Source: Caulobacter sp. 602-2
GTDB taxonomy: Bacteria; Pseudomonadota; Alphaproteobacteria; Caulobacterales; Caulobacteraceae
DNA length: 64,000 bases
Direction of reading: 5' to 3'
Assembly: GCF_011043625.1 (NCBI RefSeq)
Contig: NZ_JAAKGT010000002.1
Span: 310,001 to 374,000 of the forward strand
Each line of letters opens with the position of its first letter. The stretch's first letter is position 1. The notes under the pieces are model-generated. The model worked only from the letters and a program-made list of their open reading frames with translations, made no database searches and was not told the origin of the DNA. Both the position numbers and the translations under genes were made by a program. Positions 34,536 to 43,051 of the stretch are shown here, piece after piece.

Positions 34536-34831
34536 CAGGCTCCCCCCAGGGCCAAGGATGTTGCGGACGGACGACGAGCAGCCGCCAGGGCCGAGCGGCC
34601 GGCGCCGGTGATGCGATAGGCGTGCCGCGCCGGGCGGCCCGGACGTTCGGGCTCCAGCCAACGGCTCTCCAGCAGGCCGCGCTCGGCCAGCCGGATCAGG
34701 ATCGGATAGAGACTGCCCGACTTCAGGCCGGTGGCTGCGGCCACCTCCAGGCCATACAGCCACTCGCGCCCATGCAGCACGTCGAGGACGGCGAGCGACT
34801 GCGGCGAAAGCTTGCGGGGCGCGGCGGGCAT
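34535..34831 (-). CDS. PadR family transcriptional regulator
   Basis: A 98-residue winged-helix regulator. LSPQSLAVLDVLHGREWLYG begins the HTH; GLKSGSLYPILIRLAERGLL is the recognition helix region typical of PadR; HAYRITGAGRSALA forms the wing. The ATG at 34831 is used, as the frame upstream gives no sensible protein. Just upstream (34841-34856) is an unusually AT-rich stretch, TCTACATATATTGC, where the promoter and an autorepressor site of ATGTATAT type are expected. It is coupled to the membrane protein that follows. Confidence 0.88.
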   Translation of the reverse strand: MPAAPRKLSPQSLAVLDVLHGREWLYGLEVAAATGLKSGSLYPILIRLAERGLLESRWLEPERPGRPARHAYRITGAGRSALAAARRPSATSLALGGA

Positions 34832-34931
34832 GATTAAAACTCTACATATATTGCAAACGTCGTCAAGCGCGCCGCGCCTTGCCTCCGCCCGGCGTTCACG
34901 CCATCTGCGGACCAGCAGAGCAGGAGCCTTC

Positions 34932-35900
34932 ATGAGCGTCGTCGCCGCCTACGCCTATATCGACGGGAAGCGGGTGCGGGAGATCCGGCTCGACGATCCG
35001 GCGAGCCTGGCGCCGCGCGACGGCGAGTTCGTCTGGATCGGCCTGGTGGACCCCACCGAGGACGAACTGCGCATCCTGCAGGAGCGCTTCGACCTGCATC
35101 CGCTGGCCGTCGAGGACGCCCTGCACGCGCGGCAGATGCCCAAGGTCGACATCTATGGCGGCCAGCTGTTCGTGGTGGCCAAGACCGCCCAGATGGTCGA
35201 GGGCCGCATCGTCTTCGGCGAGACCGACATCTTCGTCGGCTCGCGCTTCCTGATCAGCGTGCGCCACGGCTCGGCCCGGGCCCACCTGGAACTGCGCGCC
35301 CATCTGGAGGCCCAGCCCGCCCTGCTGGCCCATGGCGGAGACTACGTGCTGCACGCCGTGCTCGACTTCATCGTCGACGGCTACCTGCCGGTGGTCGACG
35401 CCATCGAGGACGAGCTGGCCGAGATGGAGCGGCGGGCGCTGGACGCCTTCCTCAGCCGGGCCGAGATCACCCGCCTGTTCACCCTGCGCCGTGAACTGAC
35501 CAAGTTCCTGCGGCTGCTGGGGCCCATGGCCCAGGTCGCCGGCTATCTCGAGCACCACGAGACGCCGTGCATCGATCCGGAGGTGAAGCCCTATTTCCGC
35601 GACATCCGCGACCACGTCGCCCGCGTCGACCTGCTGATCGCGGGCCTGGGCGAAGTGCTCAACTCGGTGTTCGAGGTCAGCTCGCTGCTGGAGCAGCAGC
35701 GCCAGGGCGTCATCACCCGCCAGCTGGCCGCCTGGGCGGCGATGCTGGCCGTGCCCACCGCCGTCGCCGGCGTCTACGGCATGAACTTCGAGCACATGCC
35801 CGAGCTGAAATGGACCTTCGGCTATCCGCTGGTCCTGGGCGTCATCGCCGTGGTCTGCGCCCTGCTCTATCGGCGCTTCAAGAAGGCGGGCTGGCTCTAA
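34932..35900 (+). CDS. corA: CorA-type magnesium/cobalt transporter
   Basis: A 322-residue inner-membrane divalent cation channel. The long cytoplasmic N-terminal domain (DPTEDELRILQERFDLHPLA split over helices, EDALHARQMPKVDIYG) is followed by the stalk helix. Two C-terminal membrane helices carry the selectivity motif YGMNFEHMPEL with Gly283-Met284-Asn285. The basic end RRFKKAGWL is also as usual. AGGAG precedes the ATG at 34932. It is divergent from padR, with about 100 bp between them. Confidence 0.93.
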   Translation: MSVVAAYAYIDGKRVREIRLDDPASLAPRDGEFVWIGLVDPTEDELRILQERFDLHPLAVEDALHARQMPKVDIYGGQLFVVAKTAQMVEGRIVFGETDIFVGSRFLISVRHGSARAHLELRAHLEAQPALLAHGGDYVLHAVLDFIVDGYLPVVDAIEDELAEMERRALDAFLSRAEITRLFTLRRELTKFLRLLGPMAQVAGYLEHHETPCIDPEVKPYFRDIRDHVARVDLLIAGLGEVLNSVFEVSSLLEQQRQGVITRQLAAWAAMLAVPTAVAGVYGMNFEHMPELKWTFGYPLVLGVIAVVCALLYRRFKKAGWL

Positions 35901-36020
35901 GATGCTCCCCCTGAAGGGGGAGCTGTCGGCGAAGCCGACTGAGGGGGAAGTTGTTGCGGCGCTTCCGAAGCCGCTTCCCCCTCCGGCCCTTCGGGCCACC
36001 TCCCCCTTCAGGGGGAGGAT
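35901..36020. repeat. Intergenic repeat family B, copy 6
   Basis: Starts GATGCTCCCCCTGAAGGGGG immediately after the corA stop and ends CCTCCCCCTTCAGGGGGAGG just before the convergent receptor gene's stop. The GTCGGCGAAGCCGAC hairpin is inside. Confidence 0.88.
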
Positions 36021-36025
36021 CGCGA

Positions 36026-38191
36026 TCAGCCCCCGACAGCGCCCGAGCCGAAGTCGAACTGCTCGGGCCGCGGCTTGCCGCCGCCGAAGTTCCAGGTGAA
36101 GCCGAAGAACACCGCCCGCACGTTGGCCGTGCGCAGGGTGACGTCCTTGAGGGTCGGCGTGTCGGTGACGGCCTTGTCCTCGAAGCTGTCGAGCGCGTCC
36201 TGCACGGTCACGACGAACGACAGCTTGTCGTTGACCTTCCGGCGATAGCCGAGATTGACCATCTGGAACGGCTCGCGGTGGCCCTGCGCGGTAAGGCGCT
36301 TGCCCGAGGTGAAGGCGTTGATCTGGAAGAAGTCCTTCGGGGTGGCCTGCCAGTTCAGGTTGGCGCGGCCCGACAGCGTGGTGGCCGAGCGCGTGCCCGA
36401 GAAGCCGAGGTTGCCCGCGTCGATCTCGTTCCAGAAGGCGTTGGCGCTGACGTTATAGGTGATCTTGGGCGACAGGCGGCCGTTGGCCACCAGTTCCAGA
36501 CCGCCGTTGCGGCTCTTGTTGAGGTTCTCGCGCGTGGTCAGCAGCACGCCGTCGCCGAGATCGCGGACCACGTCGGTGACCACGCCCTCGCTGCTGCGGT
36601 AATAGGCGGTGGCCAGGTAGTAGGCCGGGCCCTTGCGGTACTGCCAGCCCAGCTCGAAGGAGTCGGTCACCTGCGGCTTCAGGTAGGGGTTGCCCGCCCG
36701 GTAGTTCTGCGGGTCCTGATAGACGCGGTAGGGGTTGAGGTCCTGCACCTGCGGGCGCTGGACGCGGCGGCTGTAGCTGCCCTTGAAGGTGTTGTTCTGG
36801 TCGACCGTGTAGCCCAGGTGCAGGCTGGGATAGACCTTGAAGTAGTCGTTCTCGAAGGTCTGGCCGCCGGTGACCTGGTTGCCGTTAATCTGCACCTGCT
36901 CGGCGCGCAGGCCGCCCTGGGCGGTGAAGTCGCCGAACGCCTTCTCGTAGGTGATGTAGCCGGCATAGACGTCCTGATCGAACAGGAAGCGGTTGGTGCG
37001 GGCCGGGTCGACCGTCTGGGCGCTCCACGAGGTCCCGGTCGAACCGTGGTTGTCGTAGTCGTTCTTCACCCATTCGAAGTCGAGGCCGGTCTTCAGCGTG
37101 CCGCCGCCGACGTTCGGCTGGGCGTAGTCGGCCTTGAAGTTCGTCCGCTCCTGGTCGGCGCCGAAGCCGAACAGTTCGTAGGCGTCGGCGCCGGCGCTGT
37201 AGTCGGTGAAGGCCGTGGAGCTGCGCGAGAAGTCGGTCTGCTCGTATTCCAGGTGCGCGGTCAGCTGGTGTTCGGAACCCTTGAACTGGTGACGCCAGTC
37301 GGCGCTGACGCCCTTGTTGTCGCGCTTCATGGTCGCGTCGGTGTCGCGCGTGTAGTCGGGGAAGGCGCCGGTGGTCTCGTAGGTTTCGCCGCCCGTGGTG
37401 TCGAACTGCATGCGGCGGTATCGGACCTCGCCGCTCAGGCGGTCCTTGGGCGTGACGTCGTAGTCGATCCCGCCGCGCAGGTTGACCATGTCGCCGTCGT
37501 TCTCGAAGGCGCCGTCCTGGCTGCTGGTCCCCGCCGCCGTGGTGCGGTCGATGGTCTGCCAGGCCTTCTGCTGCTCGTGGCGGAAGCCGGCGTCGCCCGA
37601 CAGGGTCAGCTTGCCGTTGACGTAGTTGCCGCTGATCCCGCCGTTGTAGCGGCCGTCGGTGCTGGCGTTGCCGCGCAACGACCCGGTCGCGCCGGGCTTG
37701 CGGGTCTGCTTGGTGACCAGGTTGATGATCCCGGCTGTGCCGTCCGGGCGGAAGGCGGCCGAGGGGTTGGTCATCACCTCGACCCGGTCGATCTGGTCGG
37801 CCGGCATGGCCTGCAGCGCATCGCCGCGACCGTCGCCGTTGAACATGCCCGAGGGCTTGCCGTCGATCAGGATGGTGACGTTGGCGTCGCCGCGCAGGCT
37901 GACATTGCCCTGCACGTCGACCTCGACCGAGGGGATGTTGCGCAGGGCGTCGGCGATCGAGCCGGTGCGGGCCGACAGGTCGTTGGCGACGCTGTAGCTG
38001 CGGCGGTCGATCGAGCTGCGCATGGCGGTGTTGTCGCCGGTGACGGTCACGCCCTCGACGGCGGCCGGCGCGGTCTTGGGGGCAGACGCCGGACCGCCCT
38101 GGGCGGGCGCCGGCGCAGCCGTCTGGGCCAGCGCCAGGCAAGGCGTCGCGACGATGGCGGCGGCGGAGAAAAGGATGGTCTTCAGGCGCAA
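36026..38191 (-). CDS. TonB-dependent receptor, probably for xylan or xylo-oligosaccharides
   Basis: A 721-residue outer-membrane receptor. The TTG at 38191 is chosen: it follows a GGGGGA ribosome binding site and opens a signal peptide RLKTILFSAAAIVATP ending CLALAQ. The plug has VEGVTVTGDN, NIPSVEVDVQGNVSLRGDAN, TILIDGKPSGMFNGDG, DRVEVMTNPSAAFRPDGTAG. The barrel is of the outer-membrane beta-barrel type with a C-terminal ...VFFGFTWNFGGGKP. It is divergent from xylE, and the long intergenic region carries sugar-type operators, so import of xylose oligomers is likely but inferred. Confidence 0.88.
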   Translation of the reverse strand: MRLKTILFSAAAIVATPCLALAQTAAPAPAQGGPASAPKTAPAAVEGVTVTGDNTAMRSSIDRRSYSVANDLSARTGSIADALRNIPSVEVDVQGNVSLRGDANVTILIDGKPSGMFNGDGRGDALQAMPADQIDRVEVMTNPSAAFRPDGTAGIINLVTKQTRKPGATGSLRGNASTDGRYNGGISGNYVNGKLTLSGDAGFRHEQQKAWQTIDRTTAAGTSSQDGAFENDGDMVNLRGGIDYDVTPKDRLSGEVRYRRMQFDTTGGETYETTGAFPDYTRDTDATMKRDNKGVSADWRHQFKGSEHQLTAHLEYEQTDFSRSSTAFTDYSAGADAYELFGFGADQERTNFKADYAQPNVGGGTLKTGLDFEWVKNDYDNHGSTGTSWSAQTVDPARTNRFLFDQDVYAGYITYEKAFGDFTAQGGLRAEQVQINGNQVTGGQTFENDYFKVYPSLHLGYTVDQNNTFKGSYSRRVQRPQVQDLNPYRVYQDPQNYRAGNPYLKPQVTDSFELGWQYRKGPAYYLATAYYRSSEGVVTDVVRDLGDGVLLTTRENLNKSRNGGLELVANGRLSPKITYNVSANAFWNEIDAGNLGFSGTRSATTLSGRANLNWQATPKDFFQINAFTSGKRLTAQGHREPFQMVNLGYRRKVNDKLSFVVTVQDALDSFEDKAVTDTPTLKDVTLRTANVRAVFFGFTWNFGGGKPRPEQFDFGSGAVGG

Positions 38192-38307
38192 GGCGCGTCC
38201 CCCGAGGCAGGCTCGTCGAGGCGCCGCGAGCGGACGGTCCGCGCTGGTCTCGACCTCCAGCGGTAAAGCGCGGCCGGCTTTCCGGGGCAAATTTCTTTTC
38301 GGCAATG

Positions 38308-38342
38308 TTGCAGTGGCGCCGCCCAGCGTGGCGCCGCTGCAA
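38308..38342 (-). repeat. Near-perfect inverted repeat upstream of the receptor
   Basis: TTGCAGTGGCGCC (38308-38320) and GGCGCCGCTGCAA (38330-38342) pair with one mismatch around a 9-base loop. If transcribed towards the receptor it would be a strong leader hairpin about 120 bases before the start; alternatively it is a protein-binding site. Confidence 0.5.
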
Positions 38343-38384
38343 CGGCTGCACGGCGCGACCCCGTTCTGCGGAAGTCAGGCGGAA

Positions 38385-38398
38385 TGACAACGTTGCCA
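38385..38398. promoter_or_regulatory. LacI-type palindrome, second class
   Basis: TGACAACGTTGCCA differs by one base from the symmetric TGACAACGTTGTCA, as does the site at 57640 before GH3. It is likely an operator of a LacI family repressor for the receptor or xylE. Confidence 0.55.
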
Positions 38399-38493
38399 TC
38401 GCCCCTTGCGAGCGCCGCCGGACCTGACACTATCGCGCGGCAAAAGCGGCGGCGGGCGCGGCGGGAATCCCGCAAAAACGGCCGCTTGCGTGC

Positions 38494-38507
38494 TGATACC
38501 GGTAACA
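38494..38507 (+). promoter_or_regulatory. Xylose-type LacI operator before xylE
   Basis: TGATACCGGTAACA is a 14-bp near-palindrome ending in the ACCGGTAACA core shared with the GH3 and GH43 sites, in the same orientation. It lies 87 bp before the xylE start, and TTGCGTG stands just upstream. Confidence 0.72.
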
Positions 38508-38594
38508 CTAAGGTCGCCGGCAACCAAGGTCCCTACGGGGGCGCGTTAGGGATCAAAGCAGGCTCCGGAAGGAGCCAGTTCGGGGAGGACTCCA

Positions 38595-40031
38595 GTGGCA
38601 TCAGTTTCCAGCGCCGGGCCAAGCGCCGGCATGAGCGCCGACGGCGCGAAGGTCAACATGGCCTTCGTCGCCGCCATCGTGGCCGTGGCCACCATCGGCG
38701 GCTTCATGTTCGGCTACGACAGCGGCGTCATCAACGGCACGCAGGAAGGCCTCAACAGCGCCTTCAAGCTGACCGAGTTCGGCACCGGCCTGAACGTGGC
38801 GGCCATCCTGATCGGCTGCGCCATCGGCGCCTTCGCCGCCGGCCGCCTGGCCGACGTCTGGGGCCGCCGCACCGTGATGATCATCTCGGCCCTGCTGTTC
38901 GTGATCAGCGCCCTGGGCACGGGCGCGGCCCACACCTCGACCATCTTCGTCATCTTCCGCCTGATCGGCGGCCTGGGCGTCGGCGCCGCCAGCGTGCTGT
39001 GCCCGGTCTACATCTCCGAAGTGACCCCGGCCAACATCCGCGGCCGCCTGTCGTCGGTGCAGCAGATCATGATCATCACGGGCCTGACCGGCGCGTTCGT
39101 GGCCAACTACGTGCTGGCCCACACCGCCGGCAGCTCGACCGCCGACTTCTGGCTGGGCCTGCCCGCCTGGCGCTGGATGTTCTGGATGCAGGTGATCCCG
39201 GCCGGCGTGTTCTTCTTCGCCCTGCTGACCATCCCGGAAAGCCCGCGCTACCTGGTCGCCAAGGGCAAGGACGCCCAGGCCGAAGCCATCCTCTCGCGCC
39301 TGTTCGGCCCGGGCACGGGCGCGGCCAAGGTCGCCGAGATCCGCGCCTCGCTGAGCGCCGACCACAAGCCGAAGTTCTCCGACCTGCTGGACCCGGTCAC
39401 CAAGAAGATCCGTCCGATCCTGTGGGCCGGCCTGGTCCTGGCCATCTTCCAGCAGTTCGTCGGCATCAACATCGTCTTCTACTATGGCTCGGTGCTGTGG
39501 CAGTCGGTGGGCTTCACCGAGGACGACAGCCTGAAGATCAACATCCTGTCAGGCGCCCTTTCGATCCTGGCCTGCCTGGCCGCGATCGCCCTGATCGACC
39601 GCATCGGCCGCAAGCCGCTGCTGCTGATCGGCTCGGCCGGCATGGCCGTGACCCTGGGCGTCCTGACCTGGTGCTTCTCGACCGCCACCACCGTCAACGG
39701 CGCCCTGCACCTGGACGGCACGGTGGGTCCGATCGCCCTGGTCGCCGCCAACCTCTACGTGATCTTCTTCAACCTCTCCTGGGGTCCGGTCATGTGGGTG
39801 ATGCTGGGCGAGATGTTCCCCAACCAGATGCGCGGCTCGGCCCTGGCCGTCGCCGGCTTCGCCCAGTGGATCGCCAACTTCGCCATCTCGTTCAGCTTCC
39901 CGGCCATGGCCAAGCTGAGCCTGTCGGCGACCTACGGCTTCTACGCCGCCAGCGCCGTGGTTTCGTTCTTCCTCGTCCAGAAGCTGATCCACGAGACCCG
40001 TGGCAAGGAACTGGAAGCGATGGAGGGCTGA
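38595..40031 (+). CDS. xylE: Sugar porter MFS transporter XylE
   Basis: A 478-residue inner-membrane sugar:proton symporter with twelve helices. Family motifs are GGFMFGYDSGVINGT in helix 1, GRLADVWGRR after helix 2, PESPRYLVAKGK in the central loop, QQFVGINIVFYYG in helix 7, DRIGRKPLLL and the C-terminal HETRGKELE. The start is GTG at 38595 with GGGGAGG upstream. The position near xyl genes and the operator at 38494 point to D-xylose; it corresponds to the xylE of C. crescentus. The transcript ends at the terminator at 40181. Confidence 0.93.
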   Translation: MASVSSAGPSAGMSADGAKVNMAFVAAIVAVATIGGFMFGYDSGVINGTQEGLNSAFKLTEFGTGLNVAAILIGCAIGAFAAGRLADVWGRRTVMIISALLFVISALGTGAAHTSTIFVIFRLIGGLGVGAASVLCPVYISEVTPANIRGRLSSVQQIMIITGLTGAFVANYVLAHTAGSSTADFWLGLPAWRWMFWMQVIPAGVFFFALLTIPESPRYLVAKGKDAQAEAILSRLFGPGTGAAKVAEIRASLSADHKPKFSDLLDPVTKKIRPILWAGLVLAIFQQFVGINIVFYYGSVLWQSVGFTEDDSLKINILSGALSILACLAAIALIDRIGRKPLLLIGSAGMAVTLGVLTWCFSTATTVNGALHLDGTVGPIALVAANLYVIFFNLSWGPVMWVMLGEMFPNQMRGSALAVAGFAQWIANFAISFSFPAMAKLSLSATYGFYAASAVVSFFLVQKLIHETRGKELEAMEG

Positions 40032-40041
40032 TCTTTCCAAG

Positions 40042-40167
40042 AACCTCCCCCTCTGGGGGAGGCGACCGCGAAGCGGTCGGTGGGGGGAGGAAGGCCACCG
40101 CTTGGGCGGCTGAAAACTTCCCCCCACCGTCGCCTTCGGCGACACCTCCCCCACGGGGGGAAGTTCC
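40042..40167. repeat. Intergenic repeat family B, copy 7
   Basis: Starts AACCTCCCCCTCTGGGGGAGG and closely resembles the copy at 6742. The inner part (GCGACCGCGAAGCGGTCGGT) differs and forms its own hairpin. It lies between the xylE stop and its terminator. Confidence 0.88.
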
Positions 40168-40180
40168 TAGATCCAATAAA

Positions 40181-40214
40181 CGCCCGGGAGCCCCGCTCCC
40201 GGGCGTTTTCTTTT
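40181..40214 (+). terminator. Rho-independent terminator of xylE
   Basis: CGCCCGGGAGC and GCTCCCGGGCG form an 11-bp perfect stem with a 3-base loop, followed by TTTTCTTTT. It is downstream of xylE and the family B repeat, showing that the repeat itself does not serve as the only terminator. Confidence 0.9.
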
Positions 40215-40289
40215 GCCCGCGTTCCTGACAGCGTTATCGTCGGAAAATGGGCAATGACACCGGTAGACAAAGCCGCATTCCGCCGCTTA

Positions 40290-40303
40290 AGTGACCGGTA
40301 ACA
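40290..40303 (+). promoter_or_regulatory. Xylose-type LacI operator before GH43
   Basis: AGTGACCGGTAACA, 49 bp before the GH43 start, is identical to the site before GH3 (14298). Two weaker sites lie upstream: TGACACCGGTAGAC at 40255 and TGACAGCGTTATCG at 40226. They suggest several operators in one promoter. Confidence 0.75.
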
Positions 40304-40352
40304 AGCCGACGTGGCGTCAGTTCGCGCGGCCAGTACCCGGGAAGGAAAATTC

Positions 40353-41987
40353 ATGGCCGACCTCAGCCGACGCGGAGCCCTGTTGCTGACGGGGGGCTCG
40401 CTTCTGACCGGGGCCGCCGCCGCGGCCGCCCTGCCCTCCGCCGCTGCGGCCGAAGGCGTGGGCTCCCTGCCCGCCAAGCCCAGGTCCGGCCCGACCTGGA
40501 CCAAGGGCGTCGAAGGCCAGCGCAAGGCCGACCTGGGCGACGGAACCTTCCTCAATCCGATCCTGGCCGGCGACCGGCCCGACCCGTCGATCCTCAAGGA
40601 CGGCGACGACTACTACATGACCCACTCGTCCTTCGACGCCTATCCGGGCCTGCTGATCTGGCATTCGAAGGACCTGGTGAACTGGGCGCCGGTGGGCCCG
40701 GCCCTGAAGACCAACATCGGCTCGGTCTGGGCGCCGGAGCTGTGCAAGCACCAGGGCCGCTACTACCTCTACATCCCGGCCAAGTTCCCCAAGAACAACA
40801 CCAGCTATGTGATCTGGGCCGACAAGATCGAAGGCCCCTGGTCCGAGCCGATCGACCTGAAGCTGCCCGGCTACATCGACCCCGGCCACATCGTCGACGA
40901 GAACGGCGAGCGCTGGCTGTTCCTGTCGGGCGGCGACCGCATCAAGCTGGCGCCCGATGGCCTGTCGACCGTGGGCAAGCCCGAGCACGTCTACAACCCC
41001 TGGCGCTATCCGGACGACTGGGACGTCGAGGGCTTCTCTCCCGAAGGCCCCAAGGTCATGAAGAAGGGCGAGTACTTCTACATGATCACCGCGGTGGGCG
41101 GCACGGCCGGCCCGCCGACCGGCCACATGGTCATCGCCGCGCGGGCCAAGTCGCTGGGCGGCCCGTGGGAGAACCACCCGAAGAACCCGCTGGTGCGCAC
41201 CGTCGACAACGCCGAGAAGTGGTGGTCGCGCGGTCACGCCACCCTGGTCGAAGGCTCCGGCGGCGAATGGTGGACCGTCTATCACGGCTATGAAAACGGC
41301 TTCTGGACGCTGGGCCGCCAGACCCTGCTGGCCCCGGTGACCTGGACCAAGGACGGCTGGTTCGACATCGGCGGCGGCGATCTGGCCAAGCCGATCAGGA
41401 AGCCGAAAGGCGGCAAGGCCGTGCCGCACGGCATGGCGCTGTCGGACGACTTCAGCACCGACAAGTACGGCGTGCAGTGGAACTTCTTCGACCCCAAGCC
41501 GGGCGAGCAGGACCGCATCAGCCGCTCGGGCGGCGTCCTGACCCTCAAGGGCGCGGGCGAGGCCCCGTCGACGGGCTCGCCCCTGATCTTCGTCAACGGC
41601 GACCAGGCCTACGAGATCGAGTGCGAGATCGAGATCGATCCCGAGACCCGGGCGGGCCTGATCCTGTTCTACGATCGCCAGCTCTATTGCGGCCTAGGCT
41701 TCGACGCCAAGAACTTCGTCACCCACCAGTACGGCATCGAGCGTGGGCGGCCGGCCAATCCGCATGGTTCGAAGATGCTCATGCGCCTGCGCAACAACCG
41801 CCATATCGTCGCCTTCCACACCTCGGGCGACGGCGGCAAGACCTGGAAGCGGTTCGACCGCGGCATGGAGGTCAGCGGCTACCACCACAACGTCCGCGGC
41901 GGCTTCCTGATGCTCAAGCCGGGGATCTACGCCGCCGGCAAGGGCTCGGCCCGGTTCCGGAACTTCAAGTACCGCGCGCTGGATTAG
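40353..41987 (+). CDS. GH43 family beta-xylosidase/arabinofuranosidase
   Basis: A 544-residue exported five-bladed beta-propeller hydrolase. The ATG at 40353 follows GAAGGA and begins a Tat-like signal (LSRRGALLLTGGSLLTG) ending near residue 33. Catalytic residues fit GH43: base Asp77 (GDRPDPSIL), pKa modulator Asp176 (GYIDPGHI) and acid Glu231 (GFSPEGPKVM). A C-terminal beta-sandwich (about 380-544) starts SDDFSTDKYGVQWNF. The enzyme probably removes arabinose or xylose from xylo-oligosaccharides; exact specificity is not visible. An operator identical to that of GH3 precedes it. Confidence 0.92.
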   Translation: MADLSRRGALLLTGGSLLTGAAAAAALPSAAAAEGVGSLPAKPRSGPTWTKGVEGQRKADLGDGTFLNPILAGDRPDPSILKDGDDYYMTHSSFDAYPGLLIWHSKDLVNWAPVGPALKTNIGSVWAPELCKHQGRYYLYIPAKFPKNNTSYVIWADKIEGPWSEPIDLKLPGYIDPGHIVDENGERWLFLSGGDRIKLAPDGLSTVGKPEHVYNPWRYPDDWDVEGFSPEGPKVMKKGEYFYMITAVGGTAGPPTGHMVIAARAKSLGGPWENHPKNPLVRTVDNAEKWWSRGHATLVEGSGGEWWTVYHGYENGFWTLGRQTLLAPVTWTKDGWFDIGGGDLAKPIRKPKGGKAVPHGMALSDDFSTDKYGVQWNFFDPKPGEQDRISRSGGVLTLKGAGEAPSTGSPLIFVNGDQAYEIECEIEIDPETRAGLILFYDRQLYCGLGFDAKNFVTHQYGIERGRPANPHGSKMLMRLRNNRHIVAFHTSGDGGKTWKRFDRGMEVSGYHHNVRGGFLMLKPGIYAAGKGSARFRNFKYRALD

Positions 41988-41995
41988 TCGTTCAG

Positions 41996-42099
41996 ATCCT
42001 CCCCCTCTGGGGGAGGTGGCCCGAAGGGCCGGAGGGGGCCGCCCGCAGGGCGGCTTCCCCCTCCGTCGCTCCGCGACAGCTCCCCCAAAGGGGGAGCAT
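41996..42099. repeat. Intergenic repeat family B, copy 8
   Basis: Starts ATCCTCCCCCTCTGGGGGAGG and ends CTCCCCCAAAGGGGGAGCAT, with inner GGCCGCCCGCAGGGCGGC. It lies between GH43 and the CE12-like esterase on the same strand. Confidence 0.87.
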
Positions 42100-42127
42100 C
42101 TTCCTTCCTCAGACCTCGGAGCCCGAC

Positions 42128-43009
42128 ATGCGCCTGAAGTCCCTCCTCCTCGCCGCCGCCCTCGTCGCCGCGCCCTTCGCCGCTTCGGCCCAGGCTCCGG
42201 CCGCCGAACCCGAGCCGCCGATGTTTCGCGCCGTGAAGATCGTGCTGATCGGCGACTCGACCACCGCCGTGATCGGCGGCTGGGGCCCCAGCTTCTGCGG
42301 CCAGCACCTGACCTCGTTCGCCGCCTGCATCAACCTGGCGCGCGGCGGCCGCTCCAGCGGCAACTACCGCACCGAGGGCTCGTGGCGGCTGGCCATGAAG
42401 GAGATCGCCGCCGGCGGCTTCCAGGACACCTATGTGCTGATCCAGTTCGGCCACAACGACCAGCCGGGCAAGCCGGGCCGCTCGACGGACCTGGCCACCG
42501 AATATCCCGCCAACCTCAAGCGCTATGTCGAAGAGGTGCGGGCCGCCGGCGGCAAGCCGGTGCTGGTCACCCCGCTGACCCGCCGCCAGTTCGAGGGCGG
42601 CAAGCTGATCGACGACCTTGGCCCCTGGGCGCAGGCGACCCGCAAGGTCGCCGCAGAGACCAAGACCCCGCTCGTCGACCTGCACGCCAAGTCCTACGCC
42701 GCCGTCCAGGCGATGGGCGCGGCCGAAGCCACGCGTTTCGCCCAGCAGCCGCCCCCGGCCGAGGTGCTGGCCGCCGCCAGGACCGGCACAACGATCAGCG
42801 CCCAGCCGGCGGCCCCGCCCGCGCCGGGCGCAAGCCCCGCCAAGCCCCCGCAGGCCCAGAACAACGCCGCCGTCGAGCCGATGGGCCAGGCCAAGCTGTC
42901 GTTCGACTACACCCACCTGGGCCGCGACGGCGCCGACTACTTCTCGAAGATCGTCACCGACGAACTGGCCGTCGCGGTTCCGGCCCTGCGACGGTATCTG
43001 GTGCCGTAG
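42128..43009 (+). CDS. CE12-like SGNH acetylesterase (rhamnogalacturonan acetylesterase family)
   Basis: A 293-residue exported SGNH esterase. The signal peptide ends FAASAQA (residue 23). Catalytic blocks are IGDSTTAVIGGWG (Ser44), ARGGRSSGNYRTEG, QFGHNDQPGKPG and the distal DYTHLGRDGADYF (Asp and His). This order fits family CE12, whose members deacetylate pectin or xylan. An Ala/Pro-rich insertion (about residues 200-255) before the last block is unusual and may be a surface linker loop. Next to GH43 it likely helps deacetylate xylan side chains. GGAG precedes the ATG. Confidence 0.87.
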   Translation: MRLKSLLLAAALVAAPFAASAQAPAAEPEPPMFRAVKIVLIGDSTTAVIGGWGPSFCGQHLTSFAACINLARGGRSSGNYRTEGSWRLAMKEIAAGGFQDTYVLIQFGHNDQPGKPGRSTDLATEYPANLKRYVEEVRAAGGKPVLVTPLTRRQFEGGKLIDDLGPWAQATRKVAAETKTPLVDLHAKSYAAVQAMGAAEATRFAQQPPPAEVLAAARTGTTISAQPAAPPAPGASPAKPPQAQNNAAVEPMGQAKLSFDYTHLGRDGADYFSKIVTDELAVAVPALRRYLVP

Positions 43010-43051
43010 CGCGGCTTGCCGAGCAGAGCCCGACCGTGGGATCGTGGCGCC

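Larger units (their letters stand above)
38192..38594. promoter_or_regulatory. Divergent control region, TBDR / xylE (403 bp)
   Basis: No gene is seen here. The region holds a 13-bp inverted repeat (38308-38342), a TGACAACGTTGCCA palindrome (38385), CCTGACACTAT (38423, also at 14256 before GH3) and a TGATACCGGTAACA site (38494). xylE starts at GTG after GGGGAGG. The receptor's transcript likely has a long leader if its promoter is near the operators. Confidence 0.7.

Noticed and set aside
40042..40167. Family B repeats as ordinary terminators
   Set aside because: They lack T-runs, some lie inside operons, and xylE has a separate canonical terminator right after its repeat.
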